From contig NZ_JAMKYL010000003.1 in the NCBI RefSeq assembly GCF_027158465.1, forward strand, positions 1 to 64,000: a stretch of DNA of 64,000 nucleotides, in the 5' to 3' direction. The position numbers and the translations under genes are program-made. The DNA comes from Oxalobacter paeniformigenes. GTDB lineage: Bacteria > Pseudomonadota > Gammaproteobacteria > Burkholderiales > Burkholderiaceae_D. Below are positions 50,275 to 59,515 of this stretch, piece after piece. Within the stretch, counting starts at the first letter, position 1; each line of letters starts with the position of its first letter. The notes beneath the pieces were generated by a model. The model searched no databases, was not told the DNA's origin, and saw nothing but the letters and a program-made list of their open reading frames with translations.

Positions 50275-51111
50275 ATGATGCTGAATATCGACTTGCATTC
50301 ACATTCTCGTGCATCGGATGGCGTTTTGTCGCCTTCGGAGCTGGTTTTGCGTGCGCACGGCAACGGCGTGAAAATGCTGGCGCTCACAGACCATGACGAG
50401 GTCTCAGGTGTGGCCGAGGCAAGGAAAACAGCCGGTGAACTCGGTATCGAACTGGTCTCAGGTGTGGAAGTTTCCATTACATGGGCCGGAACATCCATTC
50501 ACATTGTCGGCTTGCATGTCGATGAAAATGATCCTGTATTGGTGGAACGGCTTTTTCAAAACCGGACCGGACGTATGGATCGTGCGAAAAAAATGGGAGA
50601 GCGTTTCGCAGCGCTGGGGGTCCATGGGGCGTATGAAGGGGCTCTGGGCTATGTCACCAATCCGAATCTGATTTCACGCAAGCATTTCGCCCGTTTTCTG
50701 GTGGATTCAGGGGTTTGTCCGACGATTTCCAGTGCGTTTGACCGTTTTCTGAAAGACGGTGGACCGGCCTATGTCCGTCATCAGTGGGCGACGCTGGCCG
50801 ATGCCGTGCAATGGATTCGTGAAGCCGGTGGTATCGCGGTAGTGGCGCATCCGGGACGTTACAAGATCAGCGATGTTGCCTTGCATGCATTTCTCGATGA
50901 ATTCCGACAGCTTGGCGGTACGGGGATCGAAGTCGTCACAGGCAGCCACTCGCCCGATCAGTATCTTTATTTTGCCCGCCTGGCCAACCGTTATGGTTTT
51001 CTGGCTTCCGTGGGATCGGATTTTCATGCACCCGCTGAATCGCCGGTGGATGTCGGACGATTGCCGGACTTTCCGTGTCCGGTTGAACCTGTCTGGCGAG
51101 ACTGGAAATAA
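50275..51111 (+). CDS. PHP-domain phosphoesterase (YciV/RNase AM-like)
   Basis: 278 residues. The PHP metal-binding motifs are N-I-D-L-H-S-H-S-R-A-S-D-G (residues 4-16), L-T-D-H-D-E-V-S-G, VVAHPGRY and the late S-D-F-H segment. In proteobacteria this family removes 5' nucleotides from RNA and hydrolyses 3',5'-nucleoside bisphosphate. Two ATGs (50275 and 50278) compete for start. It sits at the head of a conserved neighbourhood with yciO, a site-2 protease and trpS, with htpX inserted. Confidence 0.92.
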   Translation: MMLNIDLHSHSRASDGVLSPSELVLRAHGNGVKMLALTDHDEVSGVAEARKTAGELGIELVSGVEVSITWAGTSIHIVGLHVDENDPVLVERLFQNRTGRMDRAKKMGERFAALGVHGAYEGALGYVTNPNLISRKHFARFLVDSGVCPTISSAFDRFLKDGGPAYVRHQWATLADAVQWIREAGGIAVVAHPGRYKISDVALHAFLDEFRQLGGTGIEVVTGSHSPDQYLYFARLANRYGFLASVGSDFHAPAESPVDVGRLPDFPCPVEPVWRDWK

Positions 51112-51238
51112 TGTTTTTTTGTACGGACTGGTGCAGAAAATGATGCATAAATGCCGGTTTGCCGTTATATTCGTCACGCTTGCAGAAAGTTAATGAACAT
51201 ATGCCGCTTCGGTGTCATGCTGGCACAAGGGTGGTGGG

Positions 51239-51266
51239 CTTGAATTTTTCAAAACGGTCACCATCT
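51239..51266 (+). promoter_or_regulatory. Heat-shock (sigma-32/RpoH) promoter of htpX
   Basis: CTTGAAT, 14 bp, ACCATCT, a close match to CTTGAAA / CCCATCT, ending 42 bp upstream of the htpX ATG. Confidence 0.6.
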
Positions 51267-51308
51267 GATTTTTTCTCAGCAATTATTTGAAAAATACGGA
51301 ATACATAC

Positions 51309-52190
51309 ATGAAAAGGATTTTTCTGTTTCTGGTAACCAATCTGGCTGTCATTGTCGTGATGTCGGTCGTGTTGTCGCTGTTGGGAGTGAACCGCTATTT
51401 GTACAGCCGCGGACTTGATCTGGGCAGTTTGCTTGTTTTTTCACTGGTTGTGGGATTCACCGGTTCGATCATTTCGCTTTTGATGAGTAAACAGATGGCG
51501 AAATGGTCCACAGGTGCATATGTGATTGAAACGCCGTCCAACGGTACGGAACAATGGTTGCTGGGTACGGTGGCCAAACTTTCGGATGCAGCGGGTATCC
51601 GTATGCCGGAAGTGGCGGTTTATGAGGGAGAACCAAATGCATTCGCTACGGGGGCTTTCAAGAATTCGGCTCTCGTTGCGGTTTCTACCGGTTTGCTGGC
51701 CAATATGACGCATGAAGAAGTGGAAGCCGTGCTGGGACATGAAATCGCGCATGTCGCCAATGGCGATATGGTCACGCTGACCCTGATACAGGGGGTGCTC
51801 AATACGTTCGTGGTTTTTCTGGCACGTGTGGTCGGCTTTTTCGTGGACAATCTGCTTTCGCGCAATTCGGAAAACAACGGCGGACGCGGTCTCGGCTATT
51901 TCGTGACAGTGATTGTGTGCGAAATTCTGTTCGGTGTCCTGGCTTCGATCATCGTGGCGTGGTTTTCGCGCTATCGTGAATACAGGGCCGATGCAGGGTC
52001 TGCACGTCTTCTTGGATCCAGCCGTCCGATGATTCATGCCTTGCAGCGTCTGGGACATATGGCCTCTGGTGATTTGCCAAAAAATATGACGGCCATGGGT
52101 ATCAATGGCGGTGGTGCATTCATGTCGCTTTTTGCGACCCATCCGCCGATCGAAAAACGGATCGAGGCGCTTCAGACGGGCAGGGTATGA
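51309..52190 (+). CDS. htpX: Membrane-bound zinc metalloprotease HtpX
   Basis: 293 residues. Two N-terminal helices (about 4-25 and 33-53) precede the catalytic region with HEIAHVANGD (HExxH). Two more helices lie at about 157-177 and 193-217, the latter followed by the third zinc ligand in Y-R-A-D-A. It degrades misfolded inner-membrane proteins and partners functionally with FtsH, also encoded here. An RpoH-type promoter precedes it. The yciO gene follows 28 bp later. Confidence 0.95.
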   Translation: MKRIFLFLVTNLAVIVVMSVVLSLLGVNRYLYSRGLDLGSLLVFSLVVGFTGSIISLLMSKQMAKWSTGAYVIETPSNGTEQWLLGTVAKLSDAAGIRMPEVAVYEGEPNAFATGAFKNSALVAVSTGLLANMTHEEVEAVLGHEIAHVANGDMVTLTLIQGVLNTFVVFLARVVGFFVDNLLSRNSENNGGRGLGYFVTVIVCEILFGVLASIIVAWFSRYREYRADAGSARLLGSSRPMIHALQRLGHMASGDLPKNMTAMGINGGGAFMSLFATHPPIEKRIEALQTGRV

Positions 52191-52218
52191 GTGTGCGTTT
52201 CAGGAGTGACAATGCAAA

Positions 52219-52845
52219 ATGGGCAGTCAGTTTTTTGAAATCCACCCCGTCAATCCACAGAGCCGCCTGATAAAAAAGGTGGCCGATATCGTGCGCGAAG
52301 GTGGTGTAGTCGTTTTGCCGACCGATTCCAGCTATGCGCTGGTATGCAGACTCGACGACAAGGCAGCGGTCGACAGAATACGGCAGATACGTCAGATAGA
52401 CGAGCGGCATTTGCTGACCTTGCTGTGCCGTGATCTCAGGGAAGTGGGGTCTTATGCGCGGGTGGACAATGCGGCATACCGTTTGCTGAAAACGGCGACA
52501 CCGGGTGCATTCACGTTTATTTTGCAGGCGACCCGTGAGGTGCCGCGCCGTCTGTCGCATCCGTCGCGCAAGACGATCGGTTTGCGTGTTCCGGACAACC
52601 GGATCGATCATGCCTTGCTTGAGGAGCTGGAAGAACCGCTGATTTGTACGACGGTGATCCTGCCCGGTGAAGAGGATCCGCTGACCGAAGGATATGTCAT
52701 ACAGGAACGGCTTGAAAAACTGGTCGATGCAGTTGTCGATGGGGGAGCTTGCGGGTTGTTGCCGACCACGGTAATCGACCTGACTGGCAAAGAACCTGAA
52801 CTGGTGCGCAGTGGACGGGGCGATCCTGCGCTGGTCGGTTTGTAG
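52219..52845 (+). CDS. YciO/YrdC-family protein
   Basis: 208 residues of the YrdC fold in its YciO form: G-G-V-V-V-L-P-T-D-S-S-Y-A-L-V-C start, Q-I-D-E-R-H-L-L-T-L-L-C and the PGAFTFILQATREVPRR segment. YciO resembles TsaC/Sua5 but has a weaker or different role in t6A synthesis. A second, Sua5-type protein is in the window, so this is unlikely to be the main enzyme. AGGAG lies 12 bp before the ATG. It lies upstream of the site-2 protease. Confidence 0.9.
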   Translation: MGSQFFEIHPVNPQSRLIKKVADIVREGGVVVLPTDSSYALVCRLDDKAAVDRIRQIRQIDERHLLTLLCRDLREVGSYARVDNAAYRLLKTATPGAFTFILQATREVPRRLSHPSRKTIGLRVPDNRIDHALLEELEEPLICTTVILPGEEDPLTEGYVIQERLEKLVDAVVDGGACGLLPTTVIDLTGKEPELVRSGRGDPALVGL

Positions 52846-52890
52846 TGGCAGCCGTTTTGCCGACTGTTTCATGGATATGGAAGGTATGCG

Positions 52891-53550
52891 ATGGAAAAAA
52901 TGATTGAAACAGCCGTCATCTGGGCGCTGCCACTTTTGCTGGCGATTACGTTGCATGAAGCGGCGCATGCATACGTCGCCCGCTTTCTTGGCGATTCGAC
53001 AGCCTATCTTGCAGGACGCCTGACGCTCGATCCGCTCAAACATATCGATGTGCTGGGAACGGTCATTATTCCCGTGGCGCTTTTGCTGGTGGGCAGTCCG
53101 TTCATTTTCGGTTATGCCAAGCCTGTTCCGGTCGACTTCGGACAGTTGCGCCATCCACGGCGTGATACGGCGCTGGTGGCACTGGCAGGACCAGCCGCGA
53201 ATCTGCTGATGGCGTTTCTCTGGAGCATCGTCAAGGTAGGGCTGATTGCAGGACATGTGCATGCCGCATTTCTGCATCAAATGGCTGATGCCGGCATTGT
53301 CGTCAATCTGGTGTTGTTTGCGTTCAATCTTTTTCCATTGCCACCTTTGGACGGAGGACGCATAATGACAAGTTTGTTGCCGGCGCATCTGGCGTACAGG
53401 TTCGCACAGATCGAGCGGTATGGCTTTTTTATCGTGCTGGGACTGGTTTATCTGGGGTTGACGACATACTGGATGCGTCCTGTAATGTATCTGGGGCGGT
53501 TGATCGTCAATTTCTTTCTCTATCCATTGTTATATTTTTTGCCTGTGTGA
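52891..53550 (+). CDS. Site-2 protease family (M50) membrane metalloprotease
   Basis: 219 residues with about five membrane helices. The zinc motif HEAAHAY (HExxH) is in helix 1 and N-L-F-P-L-P-P-L-D-G-G-R-I supplies the third ligand. There is no PDZ domain, unlike RseP. The substrates of this short subgroup are unknown. It is followed by trpS after 6 bp, a linkage common in this order. Confidence 0.92.
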   Translation: MEKMIETAVIWALPLLLAITLHEAAHAYVARFLGDSTAYLAGRLTLDPLKHIDVLGTVIIPVALLLVGSPFIFGYAKPVPVDFGQLRHPRRDTALVALAGPAANLLMAFLWSIVKVGLIAGHVHAAFLHQMADAGIVVNLVLFAFNLFPLPPLDGGRIMTSLLPAHLAYRFAQIERYGFFIVLGLVYLGLTTYWMRPVMYLGRLIVNFFLYPLLYFLPV

Positions 53551-53556
53551 TTCATT

Positions 53557-54765
53557 ATGTATCCTGATCGAGTTGTTTCCGGTATGCGCCCGACTGGCGC
53601 ATTGCACCTGGGCCATTACCATGGCGCTATCAAAAACTGGGTTCGTATCCAGTCTGAAGTCGAAAGCCTGTTTTTCGTGGCGGACTGGCATGCCTTGACA
53701 ACCCATTACGATGAAGTGGAAACGATCGAAAAGAATGCATGGGAAATGGTGATAGACTGGCTGGCTGCCGGTATCGACCCTGAAAAGGCGACGATTTTCA
53801 TCCAGTCCAGGGTGCTTGAACATGCGGAACTGACGCTGTTGATGAGTATGTCCACACCGTTGTCCTGGCTGGAAAGAGTACCGACATACAAGGATCAGAT
53901 CCAGAAGCTCGCACATAAGGATCTGACGACTTACGGTTTTCTGGGCTATCCGCTGATGATGGCGGCAGACGTGCTGGTATACCGTGCCAATCAGGTGCCT
54001 GTCGGCGAGGATCAGTTGCCGCATATGGAAATCATGCGTGAACTGGCGCGGCGTTTCAATTACATGTACGGGCGCGAAAAAGGGTTCGACGAAAAAGCTC
54101 TGGCAAGTACCAAAAAGCTGGGCAACAAACAGGCGAAGGCTTTTCTGGAATGGCGAAACGCCTATCAGGAAAAGGGTGATGCTCAAGCCCTGGAAAAGGC
54201 CAAGGCGCTGCTCGATGGTGCAGGCAGCATTTCGTCAGCCGACCGTGAATTGCTCTACGGTTATTTGCTGGGCAGCCGCAAGCAGATTCTGACGGAGCCG
54301 CGAGCCTTGCTGACCGAGGCATCGCGGTTGCCGGGACTGGACGGACAAAAGATGTCCAAGAGCTATGGCAATGCAATTGCGTTGCGTGACGACAAGGAAA
54401 CGGTTACACGCAAAATCCGTACGATGCAGACCGATCCTGCACGCGTCAAACGTACCGACCCGGGAAATCCGGATAAATGTCCGGTCTGGCTGTTCCATGT
54501 GGTTTATTCCGACGACGAAACGAAAGAATGGGTACGCAAGGGGTGTTGTTCTGCCGGTATCGGCTGTATCCAGTGCAAGCAACCGATCATCGATGCGGTT
54601 GTCCGAGAACTCGAACCGATGCAGGAACGTGCGGCGCAGTATGTTGCCAAACCGGCTCTGGTACGTGAAATCGTCGAGCATGGTTGCGAAAAAGCACGGC
54701 GTCTGGCTGGCGAAACAATGCGTGATGTCCGTGAGGCGATGGGGCTTGGTTACTCAGGGAAATAG
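53557..54765 (+). CDS. trpS: Tryptophanyl-tRNA synthetase
   Basis: 402 residues, the longer betaproteobacterial form. The class I core has R-P-T-G-A-L-H-L-G-H-Y-H (HIGH equivalent), the tryptophan-pocket Y-R-A-N-Q-V-P-V-G-E-D-Q and the KMSKS loop (D-G-Q-K-M-S-K-S-Y). An insertion of about 60 residues (QAKAFLEWRNAYQEKGDAQA onwards) precedes the KMSKS loop and explains the extra length over the usual 330. It is likely co-transcribed with the site-2 protease gene, 6 bp upstream. Confidence 0.96.
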   Translation: MYPDRVVSGMRPTGALHLGHYHGAIKNWVRIQSEVESLFFVADWHALTTHYDEVETIEKNAWEMVIDWLAAGIDPEKATIFIQSRVLEHAELTLLMSMSTPLSWLERVPTYKDQIQKLAHKDLTTYGFLGYPLMMAADVLVYRANQVPVGEDQLPHMEIMRELARRFNYMYGREKGFDEKALASTKKLGNKQAKAFLEWRNAYQEKGDAQALEKAKALLDGAGSISSADRELLYGYLLGSRKQILTEPRALLTEASRLPGLDGQKMSKSYGNAIALRDDKETVTRKIRTMQTDPARVKRTDPGNPDKCPVWLFHVVYSDDETKEWVRKGCCSAGIGCIQCKQPIIDAVVRELEPMQERAAQYVAKPALVREIVEHGCEKARRLAGETMRDVREAMGLGYSGK

Positions 54766-54777
54766 CGGGACGTCAAT

Positions 54778-54806
54778 TTGCTGGCACTGGTATTCTCGGC
54801 TATAAT
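54778..54806 (+). promoter_or_regulatory. Sigma-70 promoter of carAB
   Basis: TTGCTG, 17 bp, TATAAT (54801-54806). The start of transcription would be near 54813, leaving a leader of about 147 nt before the carA start. Confidence 0.65.
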
Positions 54807-54959
54807 TGGACAGTTTAACGAATCAATCATTGCCGTAGCGCCAGCTCATCTTTCCAACTGAAAACCGTATCGTATGTTCCGGACTTGTTCAATGACAGTT
54901 CGGGAGTTTCATGCAGCCTGATGAAGCGTGGTGTTGCGGTAACACTAAAAGGAGTTACC

Positions 54960-56108
54960 TTGCAATTCCCTTTCGGTCAACAGGAACCAGCCGTTCTTGC
55001 GCTTGCGGACGGTACAGTCTTTCGCGGTTATTCAATCGGTGCAACGGGTGAGACATCCGGCGAGGTTGTTTTCAATACATCCATGACGGGATATCAGGAA
55101 ATTCTGACCGATCCCAGTTACAGCGGACAAATCGTCACCCTGACTTACCCGCATATCGGCAATACGGGGGTCAATCCCGAGGATGTGGAGTCCGGGAAAA
55201 TCCAGGCGGCAGGTTTTATCGTCAAGGATGTACGTCCCGTCATTTCCAATTTCCGCGCGACGCAGTCGCTTCCTGATTATTTGAAGAGTCAGCATATCGT
55301 CGCCATTGCCGGTATCGATACGCGCAAGCTGACTCGTATTCTTCGTGAAAAGGGTGCGCAAAGCGGTGCGATTGTAACGGGTGACGACGAAAAGCGTGCA
55401 CTTGAACTGGCACGTTCCTGTGCGGGATTATCTGGCCAGGATCTGGCAAAAGTCGTCACGGCCGACAAGCCTTATGAATGGACGGAGGCTGGATGGGAAC
55501 TTGGCTCGGGTTACAGGCAGCTCGGTGATTCCAGATATCATGTCGTTGCGTTCGACTTCGGCGTCAAACGCAATATCCTGCGTATGCTGACGGACCGTGG
55601 CTGCAAGGTAACCGTGATTCCCGCACAATCTACGGTCGAGGATGTGCTGAAACTCTCTCCTGACGGTGTGTTTCTTTCCAATGGGCCGGGCGATCCGGAA
55701 CCTTGTACCTATGCGATCGATGCGGCGCGTGATCTGATCGAGCGCGGTATTCCTGTTTTCGGCATCTGTCTGGGACATCAGATCATGGCCCTGGCATCCG
55801 GTGCGAAGACCATGAAAATGAAGTTCGGCCATCATGGCGCGAATCATCCCGTACAGGATCTTGAAACCGGCAAGGTACTGATTACTTCCCAAAATCATGG
55901 TTTTGCCGTGGATGCATCGACCCTGCCGGCAAATTGCAAGGTGACGCACAAATCACTGTTCGACGGTTCCTTGCAAGGATTTGCCAGAACGGACAAACCG
56001 GCTTTCTGCTTCCAGGGACATCCGGAAGCGTCTCCAGGGCCGGGTGATGTGGATTATCTGTTCGACCGGTTTGTCGGACTGATGGAAGCCGCCAGAAAGA
56101 ACAAGTGA
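54960..56108 (+). CDS. carA: Carbamoyl-phosphate synthase small subunit (glutaminase)
   Basis: 382 residues from a TTG at 54960, chosen because AAGGAG sits 5-6 bp before it and the length equals that of E. coli CarA. An ATG at 54921 would add 13 residues. The N-terminal domain (ALADGTVFRGYSIGA) precedes the class I glutaminase domain with Cys270 in GICLGHQ and a later His-x-Glu in F-Q-G-H-P-E-A-S-P-G. It supplies ammonia from glutamine to CarB for arginine and pyrimidine synthesis. Confidence 0.94.
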   Translation: MQFPFGQQEPAVLALADGTVFRGYSIGATGETSGEVVFNTSMTGYQEILTDPSYSGQIVTLTYPHIGNTGVNPEDVESGKIQAAGFIVKDVRPVISNFRATQSLPDYLKSQHIVAIAGIDTRKLTRILREKGAQSGAIVTGDDEKRALELARSCAGLSGQDLAKVVTADKPYEWTEAGWELGSGYRQLGDSRYHVVAFDFGVKRNILRMLTDRGCKVTVIPAQSTVEDVLKLSPDGVFLSNGPGDPEPCTYAIDAARDLIERGIPVFGICLGHQIMALASGAKTMKMKFGHHGANHPVQDLETGKVLITSQNHGFAVDASTLPANCKVTHKSLFDGSLQGFARTDKPAFCFQGHPEASPGPGDVDYLFDRFVGLMEAARKNK

Positions 56109-56113
56109 TGGGT

Positions 56114-56133
56114 GCGGGCCTATCCGAGCCCGC
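56114..56133 (+). repeat. GC-rich hairpin in the carA-carB gap
   Basis: GCGGGC / GCCCGC with an 8-nt loop, 6 bp past the carA stop and without a T run. It may stabilise the upstream message or attenuate coupling. Confidence 0.45.
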
Positions 56134-56196
56134 CCGGAAAGCATTTTCGCCGTTTCCCGAAACCTGAAACGGTAACCAAAACAATTTGCGGAAAAT

Positions 56197-59100
56197 ATGC
56201 CAAAACGTACAGATATCAAGAGCATTCTTATCATCGGCGCAGGCCCGATCATTATCGGACAGGCTTGTGAGTTCGACTATTCCGGCGCCCAGGCCTGCAA
56301 GGCTTTGCGGGAAGAAGGCTACAAGGTCATTCTGGTCAACAGCAATCCGGCGACGATCATGACCGATCCGGAAATGGCGGATGTGACGTTCATCGAACCG
56401 ATTACCTGGAAGGTTGTGGAACGGATTATCGACAGAGAACGTCCGGATGCGATTTTGCCGACGATGGGTGGACAAACGGCGCTGAACTGCGCGCTTGACC
56501 TGTATCGCAACGGGGTACTGGAAAAATACAATGTGGAATTGATCGGTGCTTCTCCGGAAGCGATCGACAAGGCAGAGGATCGCTCGAAATTCAAGGAAGC
56601 GATGACGAAAATCGGTTTGTCGTCGGCTCGTTCGGGAATCGCGCATTCGCTGGATGAAGCATGGGATGTCCAGAAAAAAATCGGTTTTCCGGTCATTATC
56701 CGCCCGTCGTTCACGCTGGGTGGCACCGGTGGCGGTATTGCGTACAACGAGGAAGAATTCGACGCGATTTGCCGTCGCGGGCTGGAAGCATCCCCGACCA
56801 GCGAGTTGTTGATCGAGGAATCGCTGATCGGCTGGAAAGAATACGAAATGGAAGTCGTTCGCGACAAGGCGGACAACTGTATTATCGTGTGCTCGATCGA
56901 AAATCTCGATCCGATGGGCGTTCATACGGGCGACTCCATTACGGTGGCACCGGCACAGACGCTGACCGACAAGGAATACCAGCTCATGCGCAACGCCTCG
57001 ATTTCGATTTTGCGTGAAATCGGAGTCGATACAGGTGGTTCAAACGTACAGTTCGCGATCAATCCGAAAAACGGACGTATGATCGTGATCGAAATGAATC
57101 CGCGTGTGTCACGTTCATCCGCTCTCGCTTCGAAAGCGACCGGTTTCCCGATTGCGAAAGTCGCGGCAAAACTGGCAGTCGGCTTTACGCTGGATGAGTT
57201 GAAGAACGATATCACGGGGGGCGCAACACCAGCATCGTTCGAACCGACGATCGATTATGTGGTGACGAAGGTACCGCGTTTCACGTTTGAAAAATTCCCG
57301 TCTGCCGATCCGCATCTGACGACACAGATGAAGTCAGTAGGTGAAGTCATGGCAATCGGACGTACCTTCCAGGAATCGTTCCAGAAAGCGTTGCGCGGTC
57401 TGGAAGTCGGTGTGGAAGGCATGAATGAAAAGACGACCGACCGCGAAGTTATCAAGGAAGAACTGGGCGAACCGGGGCCGGAACGGATATGGTATGTCGG
57501 CGATGCATTCGCTCAGGGTTTTACGCTGGAAGAAGTCCACAATCTGACGCATATCGATCCATGGTTCCTGGCACAGATCAAGGAAATCGTCGATATCGAA
57601 TTGTGGCTGGATCACCAGAAACTTGATGATCTGGACAAGGATACGTTGTTCAGGCTCAAGCAAAAGGGCTTTTCTGACAAACGTCTGGCCTGGCTACTGA
57701 AAACGACCGACAGGGTCATTCGCGAAAAACGTCATGCCTGGGGTATACGTCCGGTGTACAAGCGTGTCGATACGTGCGCTGCCGAATTCGCCACGAATAC
57801 AGCCTATATGTACTCGACGTATGACGAGGAATGCGAAGCAGAACCGACGAACCGCAAAAAAATCATGGTATTGGGTGGTGGACCGAACAGGATCGGTCAG
57901 GGTATCGAGTTCGATTACTGCTGCGTTCATGCGGCGATGGCGATGCGCGAGGATGGCTATGAAACGATCATGGTCAACTGCAATCCCGAAACGGTTTCGA
58001 CAGACTACGATATTTCCGACCGTCTGTATTTCGAGCCGCTGACGCTGGAAGACGTGCTGGAAATCGTGGACAAGGAAAAACCGTATGGCGTGATCGTCCA
58101 GTACGGTGGACAGACACCGCTGAAGCTGGCGCTGGATCTGGAAGCCAATGGTGTGCCGATCGTCGGAACTTCCCCGGACATGATCGATGCCGCAGAAGAT
58201 CGTGAACGCTTCCAGAAGTTGCTGAAAGATTTGCATTTGCGTCAGCCGCCGAACCGTACGGCACGTACCGAGGAAGAAGCGATGGTGCTGGCCAAGGAAA
58301 TCGGCTATCCGATCGTGGTGCGTCCGTCCTATGTGCTGGGTGGCCGTGCGATGGAAATCGTCCATGACCAGACGGGACTGGAACGTTATATGCGTGAAGC
58401 GGTCAAGGTTTCCAACGATTCTCCGGTTTTGCTCGATCGTTTCCTCAATGACGCGATCGAAGTGGATGTGGATTGTATTTCCGACGGCAAGCGGGTGATC
58501 ATTGGCGGTGTGATGGAACATATCGAGCAGGCCGGTGTCCACTCGGGGGATTCGGCATGCTCGTTGCCACCGTATTCGTTGTCGAAGGAAACGATCGAGG
58601 AACTGAAACGAGAAACGACGCTGATGGCGAAGGGATTGAATGTCGTCGGCCTGATGAATGTCCAGTTCGCGATACAGCACCAGATGATTGACGGCAAATT
58701 GCAAGATGTGGTTTTCGTGCTGGAAGTCAATCCGCGTGCGTCCCGTACCGTACCGTTCGTCTCGAAAGCGACCGGAAGACAGCTGGCCAAGATTGCCGCT
58801 CGCTGCATGGTGGGCAAGACACTTGATGAGCAGGGCATTCTTACGGAAACGGTACCGCCGTATTTCAGTGTCAAGGAAGCGGTTTTCCCGTTCGTCAAAT
58901 TCCCGGGTGTCGATACGATTCTGGGGCCTGAAATGAAGTCTACTGGCGAAGTCATGGGAATCGGCAAGTCATTTGGCGAAGCGTTTGTCAAGTCCCAGCT
59001 GGCTGCAGGTGTCAATTTGCCGCGCTCGGGCAAGGTTTTTCTGTCGGTGAAAGACAGTGACAAACCACGTGCGGTGAAGGTGGCACAGCGTCTGGTCGAA

Positions 59101-59427
59101 ATGGGCTTTTCCATCATGGCGACACGCGGAACCGCCAATACGATCCGTGAAGCCGGTATTGAAGTGGAAACGGTCAACAAGGTGACCGAAGGACGTCCGC
59201 ATATTGGCGATATCATCAAGAATCACGAAATCGTGATGGTAATCAATACCGTGGAAGAAAAACGGACAGCTATTTTCGATTCCCGGATCATTCGGACTTC
59301 GGCCTTGGCAGCACGTATCAATACGATTACGACCATCGCTGGTGCGGAAGCTGCTGTGCAGGGAATCGCCTGCCGGGACAGCATCAGTGTGTATGACTTG
59401 CAAAGTCTGCACAAATCGCTCCGGTAA
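56197..59427 (+). CDS. carB: Carbamoyl-phosphate synthase large subunit
   Basis: 1076 residues. Two homologous ATP-grasp halves each start with a nucleotide motif (SILIIGAGPIIIGQACEFDY and I-M-V-L-G-G-G-P-N-R-I-G-Q-G-I-E-F-D-Y). Later motifs are RPSFTLGGTGGGIAYNEEEF and RPSYVLGGRAM. The C-terminal allosteric domain (about 935-1076, MGFSIMATRGTA) binds regulators such as UMP and ornithine. It makes carbamoyl phosphate from bicarbonate, ammonia and two ATP, and partners CarA. Confidence 0.97.
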   Translation: MPKRTDIKSILIIGAGPIIIGQACEFDYSGAQACKALREEGYKVILVNSNPATIMTDPEMADVTFIEPITWKVVERIIDRERPDAILPTMGGQTALNCALDLYRNGVLEKYNVELIGASPEAIDKAEDRSKFKEAMTKIGLSSARSGIAHSLDEAWDVQKKIGFPVIIRPSFTLGGTGGGIAYNEEEFDAICRRGLEASPTSELLIEESLIGWKEYEMEVVRDKADNCIIVCSIENLDPMGVHTGDSITVAPAQTLTDKEYQLMRNASISILREIGVDTGGSNVQFAINPKNGRMIVIEMNPRVSRSSALASKATGFPIAKVAAKLAVGFTLDELKNDITGGATPASFEPTIDYVVTKVPRFTFEKFPSADPHLTTQMKSVGEVMAIGRTFQESFQKALRGLEVGVEGMNEKTTDREVIKEELGEPGPERIWYVGDAFAQGFTLEEVHNLTHIDPWFLAQIKEIVDIELWLDHQKLDDLDKDTLFRLKQKGFSDKRLAWLLKTTDRVIREKRHAWGIRPVYKRVDTCAAEFATNTAYMYSTYDEECEAEPTNRKKIMVLGGGPNRIGQGIEFDYCCVHAAMAMREDGYETIMVNCNPETVSTDYDISDRLYFEPLTLEDVLEIVDKEKPYGVIVQYGGQTPLKLALDLEANGVPIVGTSPDMIDAAEDRERFQKLLKDLHLRQPPNRTARTEEEAMVLAKEIGYPIVVRPSYVLGGRAMEIVHDQTGLERYMREAVKVSNDSPVLLDRFLNDAIEVDVDCISDGKRVIIGGVMEHIEQAGVHSGDSACSLPPYSLSKETIEELKRETTLMAKGLNVVGLMNVQFAIQHQMIDGKLQDVVFVLEVNPRASRTVPFVSKATGRQLAKIAARCMVGKTLDEQGILTETVPPYFSVKEAVFPFVKFPGVDTILGPEMKSTGEVMGIGKSFGEAFVKSQLAAGVNLPRSGKVFLSVKDSDKPRAVKVAQRLVEMGFSIMATRGTANTIREAGIEVETVNKVTEGRPHIGDIIKNHEIVMVINTVEEKRTAIFDSRIIRTSALAARINTITTIAGAEAAVQGIACRDSISVYDLQSLHKSLR

Positions 59428-59450
59428 ATTGTATTTTGAATAAGAGGTTT

Positions 59451-59502
59451 GCGAGGCTTTCATGACACATCAATGTGTGTTGAAACGCCTCGCTGGTTTT
59501 TT
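59451..59502 (+). terminator. Long hairpin terminator/attenuator between carB and greA
   Basis: GCGAGGC / GCCTCGC (59451-59457 and 59487-59493), continued by TTTCA / TGAAA across a bulged C, with inner ACACAT / ATGTGT. TGGTTTTTT follows. The greA ribosome-binding site begins right after the T run. Confidence 0.8.
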
Positions 59503-59515
59503 GAGAGGCAAATAA

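Noticed and set aside
52120..53388. 422-codon antisense frame across htpX, yciO and the site-2 protease
   Set aside because: It crosses three well-supported genes and has shadow-type composition.
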